From: Dipteronia dyeriana
Taxonomy: Eukaryota > Streptophyta > Magnoliopsida > Sapindales > Sapindaceae
Assembly: GCA_032871835.1 (NCBI GenBank)
Contig: CM065296.1
Span: 117,810,146 to 117,874,145 of the forward strand
Direction of reading: 5' to 3'
DNA length: 64,000 bases
Below, one piece after another: positions 22,476 to 33,934 of the stretch. A program made the position numbers and the translations under genes. The notes beneath the pieces are model-generated. The model had not been told where the DNA came from. It saw only the letters and a list, made by a program, of their open reading frames with translations, and searched no databases. Position 1 is the first letter of the stretch; each line of letters starts with the position of its first letter.

Positions 22476-24030
22476 TGATTATGTTTCACGTATTGACTAA
22501 TCATTTAGTTTTCATAATAATTATTAGTTTGTTTAAAATTAATAATTGATAGAATTTTATCATGATTCGGATGATTATGTTTCACGTAATGACTAATCAT
22601 TAAGATTTTGAGAAATTCGTCGGTTATCAATTATTAAGGATTTTGATTCAATAATTGATTGAATTTTTTTGTAAATTGGATGATTATGTTTCACGTAGTG
22701 AGTAATCATTAAGATTTTAAGAAATTCGTCGGTTATCAATTATTGATGAGGTTAAAATTAATAATCTGTTTCTTAATATTCTCGTGAATCGAGTGATTAT
22801 GTTTCACGTAGTGACTAGTCATTTCGTTTTTTAGAATATAGTTGGTTAACGATTATTAATTTAGTAAGTTTTAATAATTGATAGAATATTCTCATGAATT
22901 TGATGATTATGTTTTACGTAGTGACTAATCATTAAGATTTTGAGATGTTCGTTGGTTATCAATTATTAAATTTGAAATGCAAAGATGAAAATGCATGTTT
23001 TAATAATCTCCGTAGGAGGGTTATCACATGTGATAAGTGATGTTCATCTCCGTAGGAGATTCATCATCTTGAGGTATTCATCTATAGAACTGTAATGATT
23101 GAATTATATGCATGTGATGAGTGATGAGTGATGTTCTTCTCCGTAGGAGGTTCATTATCTCGAGGTATTCACTTATACAATATGTTGTGAGTGTTAGACA
23201 CATGTGATGGGTGATGTTCTTCTCCGTAGGAGGTTCATCATCTTGAGGTATTCATTTATATAATGTGATATAAATTTTTGAAATGTCGGAAATTGCCTCT
23301 AATATATTTTCATTTAATTGAATGAAAGTGTCCAACACTTAATGATGCCTACGTATTCTATTTGCTCACAAATAATATATACTCAACATAAATTTAAGAA
23401 GGTTATGTATTTCTCATTATTTTGCATAATTTTAAGGTAAAAATTATGTGTGACCGTGTCGAATTGATTAAGAGAAATATATAAATTTATGTTGGTTGTA
23501 ATGATATTGGATTTGTAGTTCATGTTTTACAAATGTATAACCTATAAAATTATTATGGAATTGTATGGTTCCGTTTCTACGTAGTAGACTAACTATTAAT
23601 ATTTCATTATGATTTATTTATTTCATTGAGGACATTAATTGATTATATTCTGAATTATTATAAAGTTGGATGGTTATGTTTTTACGTAGTAGACTAACAA
23701 TTAGGATTTTATAATGATCTTTTGATAGAAATTATATAATCAATTGTGTTTGGAATATTTGTGGAGTTTGATGGCTATGTATTCACGTAGTGAACTAGTT
23801 GTTAAGATTCCATAATATTCCTTAGATTATCAATGATTAAGGTTTTGAACTGCATTAAGGTAAAACTATACATGTGTTGTGTTGATCATCTGCCTAAGAG
23901 AGTCATCACTTATGTAAGTTTTGTAAGCATTGCAGAATAAAGAGTGATACTTATCTCCCAAAGAAGTTAATCACTTGTAGAAAAGTTTTAACACGTGCGT
24001 TGTGGTCTTTGTCCAAAAGACAGATCATGA
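22476..24030 (+). repeat. Array of about twelve short hairpin-forming repeats in the Copia interior
   Basis: Three related series. First, 28-bp hairpins at 22476, 22572, 22681, 22794 and 22904 with stems TGATTA/TAATCA and TCAC/GTGA around a GTA loop, spaced roughly 95-115 bp. Second, hairpins at 23001, 23038, 23129 and 23212 with stem TCTCC/GGAGA around the same GTA loop and an outer TGATG/CATCA stem. Third, diverged units at 23566, 23671 and 23772, followed by weaker ones at 23883, 23943 and 24002. Several copies change both sides of the outer stem or keep pairing through G-U. No protein reading persists. Confidence 0.7.
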
Positions 24031-26018
24031 TATTATGTTGGATTTCTATGAAAGTTAAATCATTATTTATAATGATTATGGAAATCGATGTGAGTATGAA
24101 TATACTGTGATTTAATTCATTTTAAACACCTCTACTAGTTTTAAATACATGTCATTAAGATATTGGTTGATGGACCTTTTGGTGGATTAGATGAGACGCT
24201 CCAATTGGTTTTTACCTTAATGGGGATTAAATGATAAATAAAGTTTAGTGTACCCACTGTCGAAAGTTTGTTAAGGTCTAGTGCCTTATAAATAGATGGA
24301 GATTAATCTATTATGGAGTTGTGTATTTTGTTTGTCATTTTGATAAAGGTGATAAGGTACAAGCACCATATGAAGTAGTCTGGAAATTTTGACAATTCAA
24401 CATAGCAAGTCGAAGAAAATAAATAATGAGGAAATAAAATAATTTGTTATCCCAATAAAAGGTACCCCTTTAATTTATGTTTTGAATTGTTTGATTAATT
24501 TTCAATTAAGCTCTTAGTGGGTTATTTCTTGTAATACATTTTATATTATAAATTCTTCCAATGAACTCAGTATTTAATAGGGGCTAATTGGTTAAGAGGT
24601 TTTATTTGAATTCATATGAATTCATGATAATATTTAGATCATCTTTAACCTCTACAAGTTTTATTGGATGATATTTCCGATTTTGGTCTTGTATAGCAAA
24701 GTACAATTTTTATAATAAGACTGAGAATTTAAATTAATATCTTGAAGCTTATTCAAGATAATAGATTCTTGCTTATGATTTCACCTAGGGAGTTATGGTG
24801 GTGATTTCTGTAAATAATAATCTTTATGGGTCTTCGAACTCTTCTCGAAATCTAAATTCTACTTTTAGGTTTTAGAATTAGATTGAAAGTTGTTCTTGTA
24901 GTTTAGATATAATCTTTTAATCACATGACCAAAGGTAGAATTGAGATAATTGATTCGTAAAACATTTTGATTATTTTAAATTATCAGTTTTAAGTCTTTT
25001 GATTAAATGAATTAAAAGTAATCTCATAAAATATAAGGATATTACTGCAAATATTAGAACCTATTGGGAATTGTAAAAATGAACTTGTCTTGTTTTTTTT
25101 TTATGAGAATAATTGTATCTAGACATTATATATTCTTAGGGGGGAGAGTGATATTGTTAAGAACGTATAATTTCAAAGACTTGCGTTTAAGGAAGAAAGC
25201 TTGTGTTTGACATATTTGGGATATTTATGTTGAATAAATGTCAAGTTTGTTGAATTGTAATTTTGGATGTCATTGGAGTTAGGGTTTTGACTTAGTTATC
25301 AAATAGTTGCAAACTAATTGGTTGAAAGTCATATGGTCAGATTTATGGCTTGAAGGTTTTACTTGGAAAACGAGTATTAAGTTTGTATACTTTAAAACTT
25401 CGTTGACATAGTTAATCAAGTTTTGAGATAATGGTGTTTAGTTTAATAATGTTGTAACAATTTAAGACTTTGTTAAAAGTTTTATTTTGCCATTAGACAT
25501 AACTGAGGGTCAGTAGGAGTAAATTTATTTTTTATGTGCTCTATGTTGTCATTTGTGTGTGACATTAAGAATATTTTCTCTAGTATTTCAAGGTGAAAAT
25601 TCCCAAACAAACATATTTTGATATTGTTATTGAGAAAATTTATTAATAGAACACTTAAAGGGTCAGTATGATTACAAGTTTACTTGTTTGAGGCACATAT
25701 TGGTAAAAGTGAAAAACTTACATAAGTTTTTAATTCTTAAAGTAAATTGGAGCGTTCTCATAAGAAAAGGTCACGTATATATTCACAAATGATAGTTTGA
25801 TGTAAGCTTAATATATATGTATTAATTTTATTATTACATTAGTAGACTTTGCGGATTTCAAACCAATTTGACATGTATCAATAGATAGTTAAAAAAAATG
25901 GGAGGTTTCATAGTATTTGTAGAGGTTAATTGTTTCATACTCACATGTATGTATGAATAAAGAAGCATGTGGCTTTATATATTGCAACTCTAAAGAATTT
26001 TGATTGTGAAATCATATT
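24031..26018 (+). other. Eroded Copia interior, no gene readable
   Basis: AT-rich, with no open frame above 60 codons. By position it should correspond to gag-pol of the copia element, but I can read no convincing motif until 26019. Confidence 0.45.
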
Positions 26019-26276
26019 TTGAGGAAGATTATGATAATTTCACTGTATTTATCTTCTCTATGTAATGCTAATAGATGTCGGAGGTTTAATCATATGGATA
26101 TTGCGGTGAGAGAAAGATTTAAGAGTTGCAAGTTTCTAATAGCCACAAGTAAAATAACTCTTGATACACTAACCAAGATATTTGACTCCGAAAGTTTTGT
26201 GGAGCAAGTTGTATCCTGCATTGGATTGAAATTTTTGATGTGTTTTGTTTGTGGGAGTTGTTTTTTTATTAGATAA
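26019..26276 (+). pseudogene. Remnant of copia RNase H C-terminus
   Basis: The 85-codon frame contains RCRRFNHMDIAVRERF followed 13 residues later by TLDTLTKIFDSESFVEQV and CIGL. This spacing and pattern match the copia RNase H end (SKHIDI..., then a ...DPLTKxLP... element and an ...HMGL ending). The key histidine and aspartate are still visible. It is short and diverged, so the assignment is moderate. It agrees with the plus orientation given by the primer site. Confidence 0.5.
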
Positions 26277-26479
26277 CTGCATTTATTCTATGCATGTTTA
26301 TTTCATATTCTCGAGAATATATTGTATATGCATGTTAAGATGTTTTCCATATTTGTTATTGTGTGCACACGGATGGTTGGTTATGGCATGAAATCTCAAG
26401 CTTTTAGTTTTGAGGGGGCAATTCACTCATAAGGTATAAAGTTTCCACCAATGAGTGAACATTACTTAAGACTAATGGT

Positions 26480-26665
26480 GTCCACGGTTCGGTTTCGGTT
26501 TCGGTTTCGAACTTCCGGTTTCGCTTCCGTGGAAAGGCCAAACCGTAACCGTAACCGTAACCGGAATAGGACGGTTTTGGGCGGTTTCGGAACCGGCGGT
26601 TTTCGGTTTCGGTTTTCCGAAACCAAACGGTTCGGTTCGGTTCGGTTTCGGTTCGTTCGGTTTTT
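26480..26665. repeat. hAT-1 left subterminal repeats
   Basis: Runs of GGTTTC (GGTTTCGGTTTCGG) and a block of tandem CCGTAA units, then GGTTCGG runs ending in a poly-T of about 20. The right end carries matching repeats. Dense short subterminal motifs are the usual transposase-binding landscape of hAT elements. Confidence 0.85.
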
Positions 26666-27306
26666 TTTTTTTTTTTTTTTACAAAAATTAATATATATAT
26701 TATTTTATATACATTTAATTTATATATATATATATATACATATGTTTTTTTTAAATGAAACTATACAACTAATATTTGTACTTTTATATACACATAAATG
26801 TGATTTTGTTTTTAATGGAACTATACAAGTATATACAAGTATACAACTAATAGTCTAATTACTAATACAAAATTACAAATCGATAAACTTAAAATTTTAA
26901 AAATGGCCAAACATTTTTATTTGTAATCAAATTTCATTTACAATGTCTATATTTTAAATATTCACATAAAATATGAAATACAATTATTTAAATATACAAT
27001 GAACCGTTGAACTAATTAACAATGAATATGTAAAAATAAAAGAAATTGACATTAATTAATAAGTAAAAATTTACAATTGCATCTAAATTATATATAAAAA
27101 AATTAGAAATTAGTCTTAATTGAATATAAAATCTAACAAAGTTCAAATAACACATTGAAAAAAGAAAAAATTAGCCTTGCACTTAATGTTGACCACAATT
27201 AAGCTGCCTACGTATCCTCCGCCAATGTAGAGGAATCAAAGGCCACATAGTTCTTTTACCTGTAGTGGGATAGTCGGTGTTAGTGGTTGGAAGATTTGAA
27301 CAGAAT

Positions 27307-29263
27307 CTATTCGCTGCCTTCTGTTCCCGTGGTTTGATCATCTTCGAAGAAATCATTCACTATTTCTGGCTCGAGTTCTTGTTGTCTAAATTTCGCCTTT
27401 GTCCAATCATCAACACATGCTTGGGTTTCAAGTGATTGTGGACACAGAACCGACCGTCTTGGATCCAAAATATTTCCACCTGCACTAAATTCTTGTTCCA
27501 CAGCAACGGTAGAAACCAGTGTTCCAAGAATTTGTTTGGCAATAATAGCCAAAATTGGATATTCTTGTTCATAATCCTTCCACCAACCCTGGATACTAAA
27601 TTTATCTTCTAAAAATACATGATTGGCTTCTAAAAACCGGTCAAGCTCAGAATGTGTGTTAGAGGATGAAGAAGATGCTCGTAACTTTTTGGCTCTTTGG
27701 GAAAACAATCGATCCCTAAACCCTTTAATTTAAATTGTGAGGAACTGGTAGTACCATCAGATGTGGGTTGGGGTTGTGAAACCGATATGTTCAAAGACGG
27801 ACCATATATTTTAAGATATTCATCATATAATTCATATAGTAAAGTCTTAACGGAATTACAACAACTAAGAACATCAATTTCTATTCTTAAACTATTGTAG
27901 TAATGAGTTAAATAATCTTGCAAACATTCTAATTTAAAGCGGGGATCAAAACAAGATGCAAGCAAATAAATATTTGGAATATCCTTATAATACTGTATCC
28001 ATTTTTTTTTCATTGCAGCAACACATTGACTCAATTGAACATCTAATTCACAGTCACTGAATGCACCAGCAATATTAACACTTTGAACAAGAAATAAATA
28101 AGTAGTGGGATAGTAAATACCAGATAAAGCATTGGTAACATCATTAAAAACACGTAACAATTCAAGAATTTTTATACATACATCCCAATGCTTCAATTGA
28201 AGCGAAATTTAAGGAACGTTATAAGTAATAAAAGAAACTAATATTTCCTTATATTCAACACTTTCATTAAGCAACTTGTAAGTAGAATTCCAACGAGTAC
28301 TAATATCTCGAGAAAATTTTATGGGACGCCTATTATTTTGAGAACAAAATTTCAACCATTGTTTTTGGATTTTGTTATGCGTCCAGATATAATTAATATT
28401 ATCTCTAATTGGTCTAATATAAACAGAAAGAATTTGTAATCCAGCTTGAACACACAAATTTAAAACATGAAATGCACATCGTTGATGAAATAATTTACCC
28501 CCAAAATAGGGATTGCATAATTCCTTTAACATAGGAATAGATGTGGTATTGCTCGCCGCATTATCAAAACCAATTGCAAAAATTTTGTTTTGGATATGAA
28601 ACTCTTCAAAAATAATTTTAAGGTGTCGAAAAATATTATGAGTTGTATGTGACTCATCGAAAACACGAAATGCAATAATTCTTTTTTGCATGTTCCAATT
28701 ATTATCAATATAATGACATGTCACACCCATGTAATGGTGGCTACCAAAATTATCGGTCCATATGGAAACGCGACCTTGATATTGGAAAAAAATGATTTCA
28801 ATTTGTGTTTTTCTTTTTTGTAAATGGAAAACAGTGCACGTGTGAGAGTGACTCTAGGAACACGTTGCATTGCAGGATTTAATACAGTTTGACAATAATT
28901 AACAAAACCAACTTTCTCACCAAAACTAAAAGGTAAGTGTTCTACTGCAACCATTGTTGCTAATTCTTCCTTATTTTTTTCAGACGTATAATGAAATAAT
29001 TGATTAGTAGAGGTACCATACCTGGATATTTGCCCTTGGTTACTAGCTTTCACCAATTCGGATGGATGATTTCTTTTAACATGGTTCCAATACGTGCCAT
29101 ATCCAAAGGACTTAACGGCCTTGTATGTTTTAGGGCAGTAGTTGCACATGATTTTGATTGTTCCATCATCTAACTCAATTTTCTTCATATGCACTCTGAA
29201 GAGATCGGACTTCAATGGCTTTTCTTCTTCATCTGCATCAAATTCATCTGAAGGGGGTGGCAT
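27307..29263 (-). pseudogene. hAT-1 transposase (BED finger, catalytic core, dimerisation domain)
   Basis: N-terminal BED zinc finger in 29263-28721: CNYCPKTYKA with a downstream WNHVKRNHP (C-x2-C...H-x4-H). The catalytic core is in 28730-28209: TCHYIDNNWNMQKRII, FAIGFDNAASNTTS, HQRCAFHVLNLCVQAG, STRWNSTYKLLN. It continues in 28196-27630 (YLLASCFDPRFKLECL) and ends in 27708-27307 with the hAT dimerisation domain (GWWKDYEQEYPILAIIAKQI, VAVEQEFSAGGNILDPRRS). Frame breaks lie near 28775 and 27700 and a TAA near 28209, so no full protein can be made. The domain order and total length (about 650 codons) are normal for the family. The start at 29263 is the first ATG in frame with the BED finger. 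Confidence 0.9.
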
Positions 29264-29914
29264 AGTAGAAGGGGTAGATATATTTTCATTACTAATGGGG
29301 ATATTGGGATTTGGCTCAGCAACAAAAGGGGGGGGAGGGGATTAGGATTAAGAGGGGGATCGGATTCAAAATGACTTTGAAGGAACTCGTGGTAAAGTCG
29401 GTCATTGTAATTGACGTCTTCACCTTCGTGTTCCAACAAATTTTACAATGGACCCTTTCCTCTGTCCAAATTTGTAGGACCTGAACCTTCTCCCCCACTT
29501 GCCATTAAAAAATTAATTATAAATACTAATTGAAAAAAAAAAGATAATTGTAAGTAAATAATATATTATTAAAAAAAATGGAAGAAATATATGTTTTTAA
29601 TTTATATGAGAAATGAGAATAAAATAAAATTGTTGAATGTAGAGAGAATTTAGAATTTGAGATTGAGAGAGATTGAGAGAAGGTGGGAGTGGTGTGAAGA
29701 AGAATGAATTGTGGGAGGGGATGGGGGTATTTATAGAATTAGTGTGGAGGGGTAATTTGGAAAATAAAAGAAAGAAAAAAAAATTATTACCGTTGGGCGT
29801 TGGAAACAAAAAAGGAAGATGACCGTTGTTCAACGGTCATCATCAACGCCCAACGGTCATTTTTTTTTTCTGAAATGCTGCCACGTGTCAGCATTTCATT
29901 GGTTGTTTTTTTTT

Positions 29915-30089
29915 CAAAACCGTCGGTTTAACCGCTGGTTAAACCGTCCGCCGGTTAAACCGACCGAAAACGGCCGGTTAAACCGTCGGTTTAACCGGCG
30001 GTTTTCGGTCGGTTTTTTATATCCCACAACCGTAATCGAACTTCCGGATCTGGTTTTCAATCGGTTTTGTAACCGACGGTTTCGGTTAC

Positions 30090-30121
<32 letters not shown>

Positions 30122-30172
30122 GAGGCCGGTTTCGGTTCGGTTCGGTTTCTAACGGTTTAACCGAACCGTGGA
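29915..30172. repeat. hAT-1 right subterminal palindromic repeats
   Basis: Alternating CGGTTTAACCG and CCGGTTAAACCG words (29925-30015) form overlapping perfect inverted repeats, followed by GGTTTCGG runs mirroring the left end. Confidence 0.85.
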
Positions 30173-30188
30173 CACCTCTACTTAAGAC

Positions 30189-30600
30189 AGAAGGATTTGC
30201 CCCTCTTAAGGGAGGTTTAACTTATGGTCAAATTGTTTGGCCAATGAGTGTAAGATGCTTAAGACATTAAGTTGCTCGTCTTAAGTTGCTCCGTATTATG
30301 CGAAGTGGGACCTATATGGAAATAGATATGATGATCACATTTGTATGTAATTTTCATACCACTCATACATACCATTTTACCCGGGTAGGTAGAGCTAAAG
30401 GTATTTTGATTACATATGATCTTATGTTGACTAAAGATGTAATAATCTATATAGTTGGATACATAAAGTTCTATTGGACTAAGGGGAAAGAATGTGTTAC
30501 TCTCTTAAACATTCTTTGTGGGCACATATAATTGTTTGTCAATTCGGAGAGTTGTTTTCTAAAATGAATTTTTAAAAACTAAAATAATAATGTCTATGTA
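30189..30600 (+). other. Copia interior between hAT-1 and the polypurine tract
   Basis: Continues the Copia sequence after the CTTAAGAC duplication. An 81-codon open frame at 30286-30531 shows no recognisable domain, and I do not call it. Confidence 0.5.
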
Positions 30601-30603
30601 ACT

Positions 30604-30617
30604 CAAGTGGGAGAATA
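30604..30617 (+). other. Copia polypurine tract
   Basis: CAAGTGGGAGAATA immediately precedes the 3' LTR. It is a typical plus-strand priming tract of copia elements. Confidence 0.8.
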
Positions 30618-31167
30618 TAAGATTTTTATAAAATTGTGAGCAACATATTACATTATATTTTGAGTTTGTAAAAAAACTGAATTGATTGGAATGTTTAAGT
30701 AAGTGAGAGTTGACAGGAAAAAGCCAATTATTAATATGATCAATATTTGTTGGGCTCGATGCACCTTATCTACATTAAATATATGTAGGATATTGTATGT
30801 GCTATTATATACGTGTGAGCTTAGTATTCCTATTAGAACTAGTCATCATATTAGGGTTTTGAGAATCCTTTATGGGTTAGGATTCTAGGAAATTATACTA
30901 TATATAGGGGGTCCCTACTCTCACTCACAATGAACGTATAACAGAATTGTCTCCCCATTAGGCAATCTGAGGAAGGCGAGAAGAGAGTAGAATATTCTCT
31001 TTTGTTTTAATTGTTTTCCTTGTTTTATTTTCAGGTTATCGTATTATTATGTATTCGGATTTAAGACTCTATGAATTGGATGTTTTCCGCTGCGTTTCCA
31101 GGTACACGTTTATTCATACTTATACATACAATACGAGATCGATTTATATTCATATATATAATGCTTA
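30618..31167 (+). repeat. Copia 3' LTR
   Basis: 550 bp, TAAG...CTTA, pairs with the split 5' LTR. It keeps the same TATATATAGGGGG stretch (30900) and downstream sequence through TTTTCCGCTGCGTTTCCAGG. Confidence 0.93.
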
Positions 31168-31430
31168 CATTGACTACTTAAATCTTAATGTCATCTCCAA
31201 CCTAAAAATCCATTTTGGTACAACATTTACACTAAACTGATACAACTTTCACACTATTTCGCTTTTCTATTTACAACTTATTATACCAAATGTTATATTA
31301 AAAAGAATATTCACATTCTTTCCATTTTTTTATTATTTCTTCACAATTAATATTTCATCTCATAATTAAATAATATTTTAATTAGTGGTATTTATTTTAT
31401 CACTATAAAGTTTATATAAAGTTTTTAATG

Positions 31431-31644
31431 TTTTTTTTTTTAAATGTTACAACTGCTGGGACCTGGCGAGATATGACTCTACTAGCACAACCCAGACTAT
31501 TACTCCCACAATAGAGGAGACGGAACCCACACTTGGGATTAATGGTTAATGAGGGAAAAATATATACATGCACCACAAACGTTGAACCGTGGTGGTGGAG
31601 ACTCCCAAGGGAGAGTCCAACCACATTGGCAAGAGGCCTTGTGC
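31431..31644 (-). mobile_element. tRNA-derived SINE
   Basis: On the minus strand: a box A-like word (TTGCCAATGTGG, 31632-31621), then 32 nt later a box B-like word (GGTTCAACG, 31588-31580), a body, and a poly-A tail (poly-T at 31431-31441 on the plus strand). Flanked by an exact 10-bp duplication GTTTTTAATG (31421-31430 and 31645-31654). Length 214 bp. Box spacing, tail and duplication together are diagnostic for a SINE mobilised by LINE machinery. The family name is not determined. Confidence 0.85.
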
Positions 31645-31654
31645 GTTTTTAATG

Positions 31655-33402
31655 TTTTTATTAATTAATGTATTTTGCTTTAATTTTTGTGTTTTCAATT
31701 AAATGATTTATGTTAACAAAATTGTATTTCAAATTTTGTATTATACACTTAATTTTAGTTTATTATAAATGTTAATATAAATAATAATTAAGTTAAAATA
31801 AATATAAATTAAACAAAATCATTAAATAATAAAAAAGACCAAATATAAATAAATTTAATTGATTAAGGGTAAGACTGTGATTAAATAAAACATTTAAATA
31901 AGGGAATTAATCGGAATATATTTTATTAAATAGGGTCAAACTATGAAAAAAAGTTAAAGTTTAGGGATGAAAAAATAATAAATAAAAAGTGAATTTCTTG
32001 CGCTAGGTGAAACGTATTGCGCAACACTGTTGGTGGCAACTTAAATGGGTAAGAAATGCATATGGGTAGGAGATGATTTCTTGCTCCAATTTGGGTTTTT
32101 GTTCCAAAGTACAGATGGGTTAAAGATACCCTAAATATATAAAGAAGAGAATTCTCCCCTTTTGATTTTTCGTACATATAAATACAAAACTGGAAATGCT
32201 TAACAAATTAAGCTATGATTTGATGTGTTGAATTTACGGTTAAATTAAGATTTGTAAATATAAATGATTTAACTTCATTAAATTTATAAGATTTGTAAAT
32301 GTAAATATATATATAGATGATTTAGATTTATTAAACTTCAATAAATAATAACTACTAATTAAATGAACGTAATTTAACACCGAAACACATTGGGCTGTAG
32401 TTATATCCTAAACTTTCATCCAAATAAATAATGTAAAATTAGGGTTTAGGTAGTGAATTGAAATAATATATAGTTTGTATTATTTAATGAGCTGGATATA
32501 TCAATAATACTGGGCTTCTACGATCCCTTATACTTTTATAGCCCAGTAATTGTCGAATTTGTATGTGATTTTGGTTGGGAAATACATCACATAAATCACA
32601 TATTAAGCCCATGCATGATTTATATTGGGCTCACCACCACCTAGAATTAAAGAAGATGTTTTCATTTTCTTACTTTTCTGAAGATGTTTCTCTAAAAATT
32701 TGTCTTATGAACCTGACACATTACCTATGTGCTTAAATGACGTACAATTCCCCTTCCATATTTATAGTTGTAAATTTTAAATCTGATCATGAACAATTAT
32801 TCGCATGTATGGAGAGTTTGGATCACAATGTATTACTCAATATCAGCATGTCTAAAAAGACTCTTGACTAGTTTGGTGTCAGATTTTCAATAAACATTGT
32901 ATTTTACTTTATTGACTTAATCTAACAAATCTGGTTGGTTCTGTCTATGTTCGGACCACTCATATATCGTTCAATCTCAAACGGTAAACCCTTAATAAAA
33001 AATAAATATTTATTTTATTCAATAAATAAACTTTTTAAATCTTACCGTGTATGAGTGTATCATCTCGTGATGCAATATGACTGACTGGTTGCTTTTGCTT
33101 CATCGATCGAAAAAGGACTTCTTCGCTCACGGGAGACATGTCTCTTAAGTCTTACCTCTCCAGAAGATTCTTAATTGGTCCACAACACAGCCTACGATAT
33201 TTAATTCATTGTCTCTTATTATTGCATCGTATGCAATACAAATACTAGATTAATTACTAATATTAAATCTTTTGAGTGTTAGAGAAGATAACCACGCGAT
33301 ATTAGAAAATATGAGATTAAATTTCACTAAAAGAATGATATACATATACTTGTCACAGTTCAATATGTTAGTCTCTCTAGGTTATAATTTGTAAGGTTAT
33401 AA
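31655..33402. other. AT-rich intergenic DNA, no gene seen
   Basis: No open frame with a recognisable domain and no tRNA or repeat boundary seen. The short minus frame at 31941-32177 is not convincing. Confidence 0.45.
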
Positions 33403-33934
33403 ATATACAGTAGTGGTGTAAATATGAGCCGGATCGAAACAGACCGTTTCGTCCGACATGCGGAGCCGGGGTGCTGAGCCCAACGGGTAGCACGTCGGAC
33501 CAGCCTGATGGCCCGCCTTTTCCGACCATTTGATATATATATATATATTCCTTCATGCGGTTGAATTTCAAAATTCAATCGTTGGGTGACATTAGTGATG
33601 ACGTTAGCAACGACTGAATTTTGAATTTCAGCATTGGAGAGTTGGGGGCAAAAAATATTATAAAAAGCAACCCTAAAGTCTTCTAATTAATATTTTGACC
33701 GACAATTCAATTTTTCTATAAATACTTCCATCTGTTTCATTTTTCATTCAGTCTCTCAGTATCTCATTCTCTCAAATCTCAATCTCTACATTCTCCAATT
33801 CTCTACACATTTTCATTCCATTTCATTCTTACTCTCTCTCTACAAAATTTATAATACTAATTTCTTAAATATTCTCTAAATTTTCCACCCACCCACCAAA
33901 GTTGAAAGATACATTCTTCTTTTTATTTTTGTTG

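Larger units (their letters stand above)
26473..30180 (-). mobile_element. hAT-1 DNA transposon inserted in the Copia element
   Basis: A perfect 8-bp target duplication CTTAAGAC (26465-26472 and 30181-30188) flanks terminal inverted repeats: left TAATGGTGTCCACGGTTCGG, right (reversed) TAGAGGTGTCCACGGTTCGG. The 3,708-bp interior encodes a damaged hAT transposase on the minus strand. Length, TSD size and TIR type are all those of hAT elements. Confidence 0.95.
7706..31167 (+). mobile_element. Decayed Ty1/copia LTR retrotransposon (host of nested elements)
   Basis: The 5' LTR is 7706-8216 continued at 21178-21215 (549 bp once the nested Tat-1 element is removed). The 3' LTR is 30618-31167 (550 bp). 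Both begin TAAG and end CTTA. A perfect initiator-methionine tRNA primer site (TGGTATCAGAGTC) lies at 21219-21231, three bases after the 5' LTR, and a purine tract (AAGTGGGAGA) precedes the 3' LTR. ATTGAC occurs just outside both ends (7698-7703 and 31169-31174), offset by one to two bases, consistent with a blurred target duplication. The interior is almost devoid of open frames; only a RNase H-like remnant at 26019-26276 points to copia. It is now non-autonomous and interrupted by Tat-1 and hAT-1. Confidence 0.85.

Noticed and set aside
26451..26858. 135-codon frame rich in Arg, Phe and Asn
   Set aside because: Translation of hAT-1 subterminal repeats and poly-T.
31580..31632. tRNA gene
   Set aside because: Box A and B words belong to a SINE: no acceptor stem pairing or anticodon arm, and an A tail with target duplication is present.
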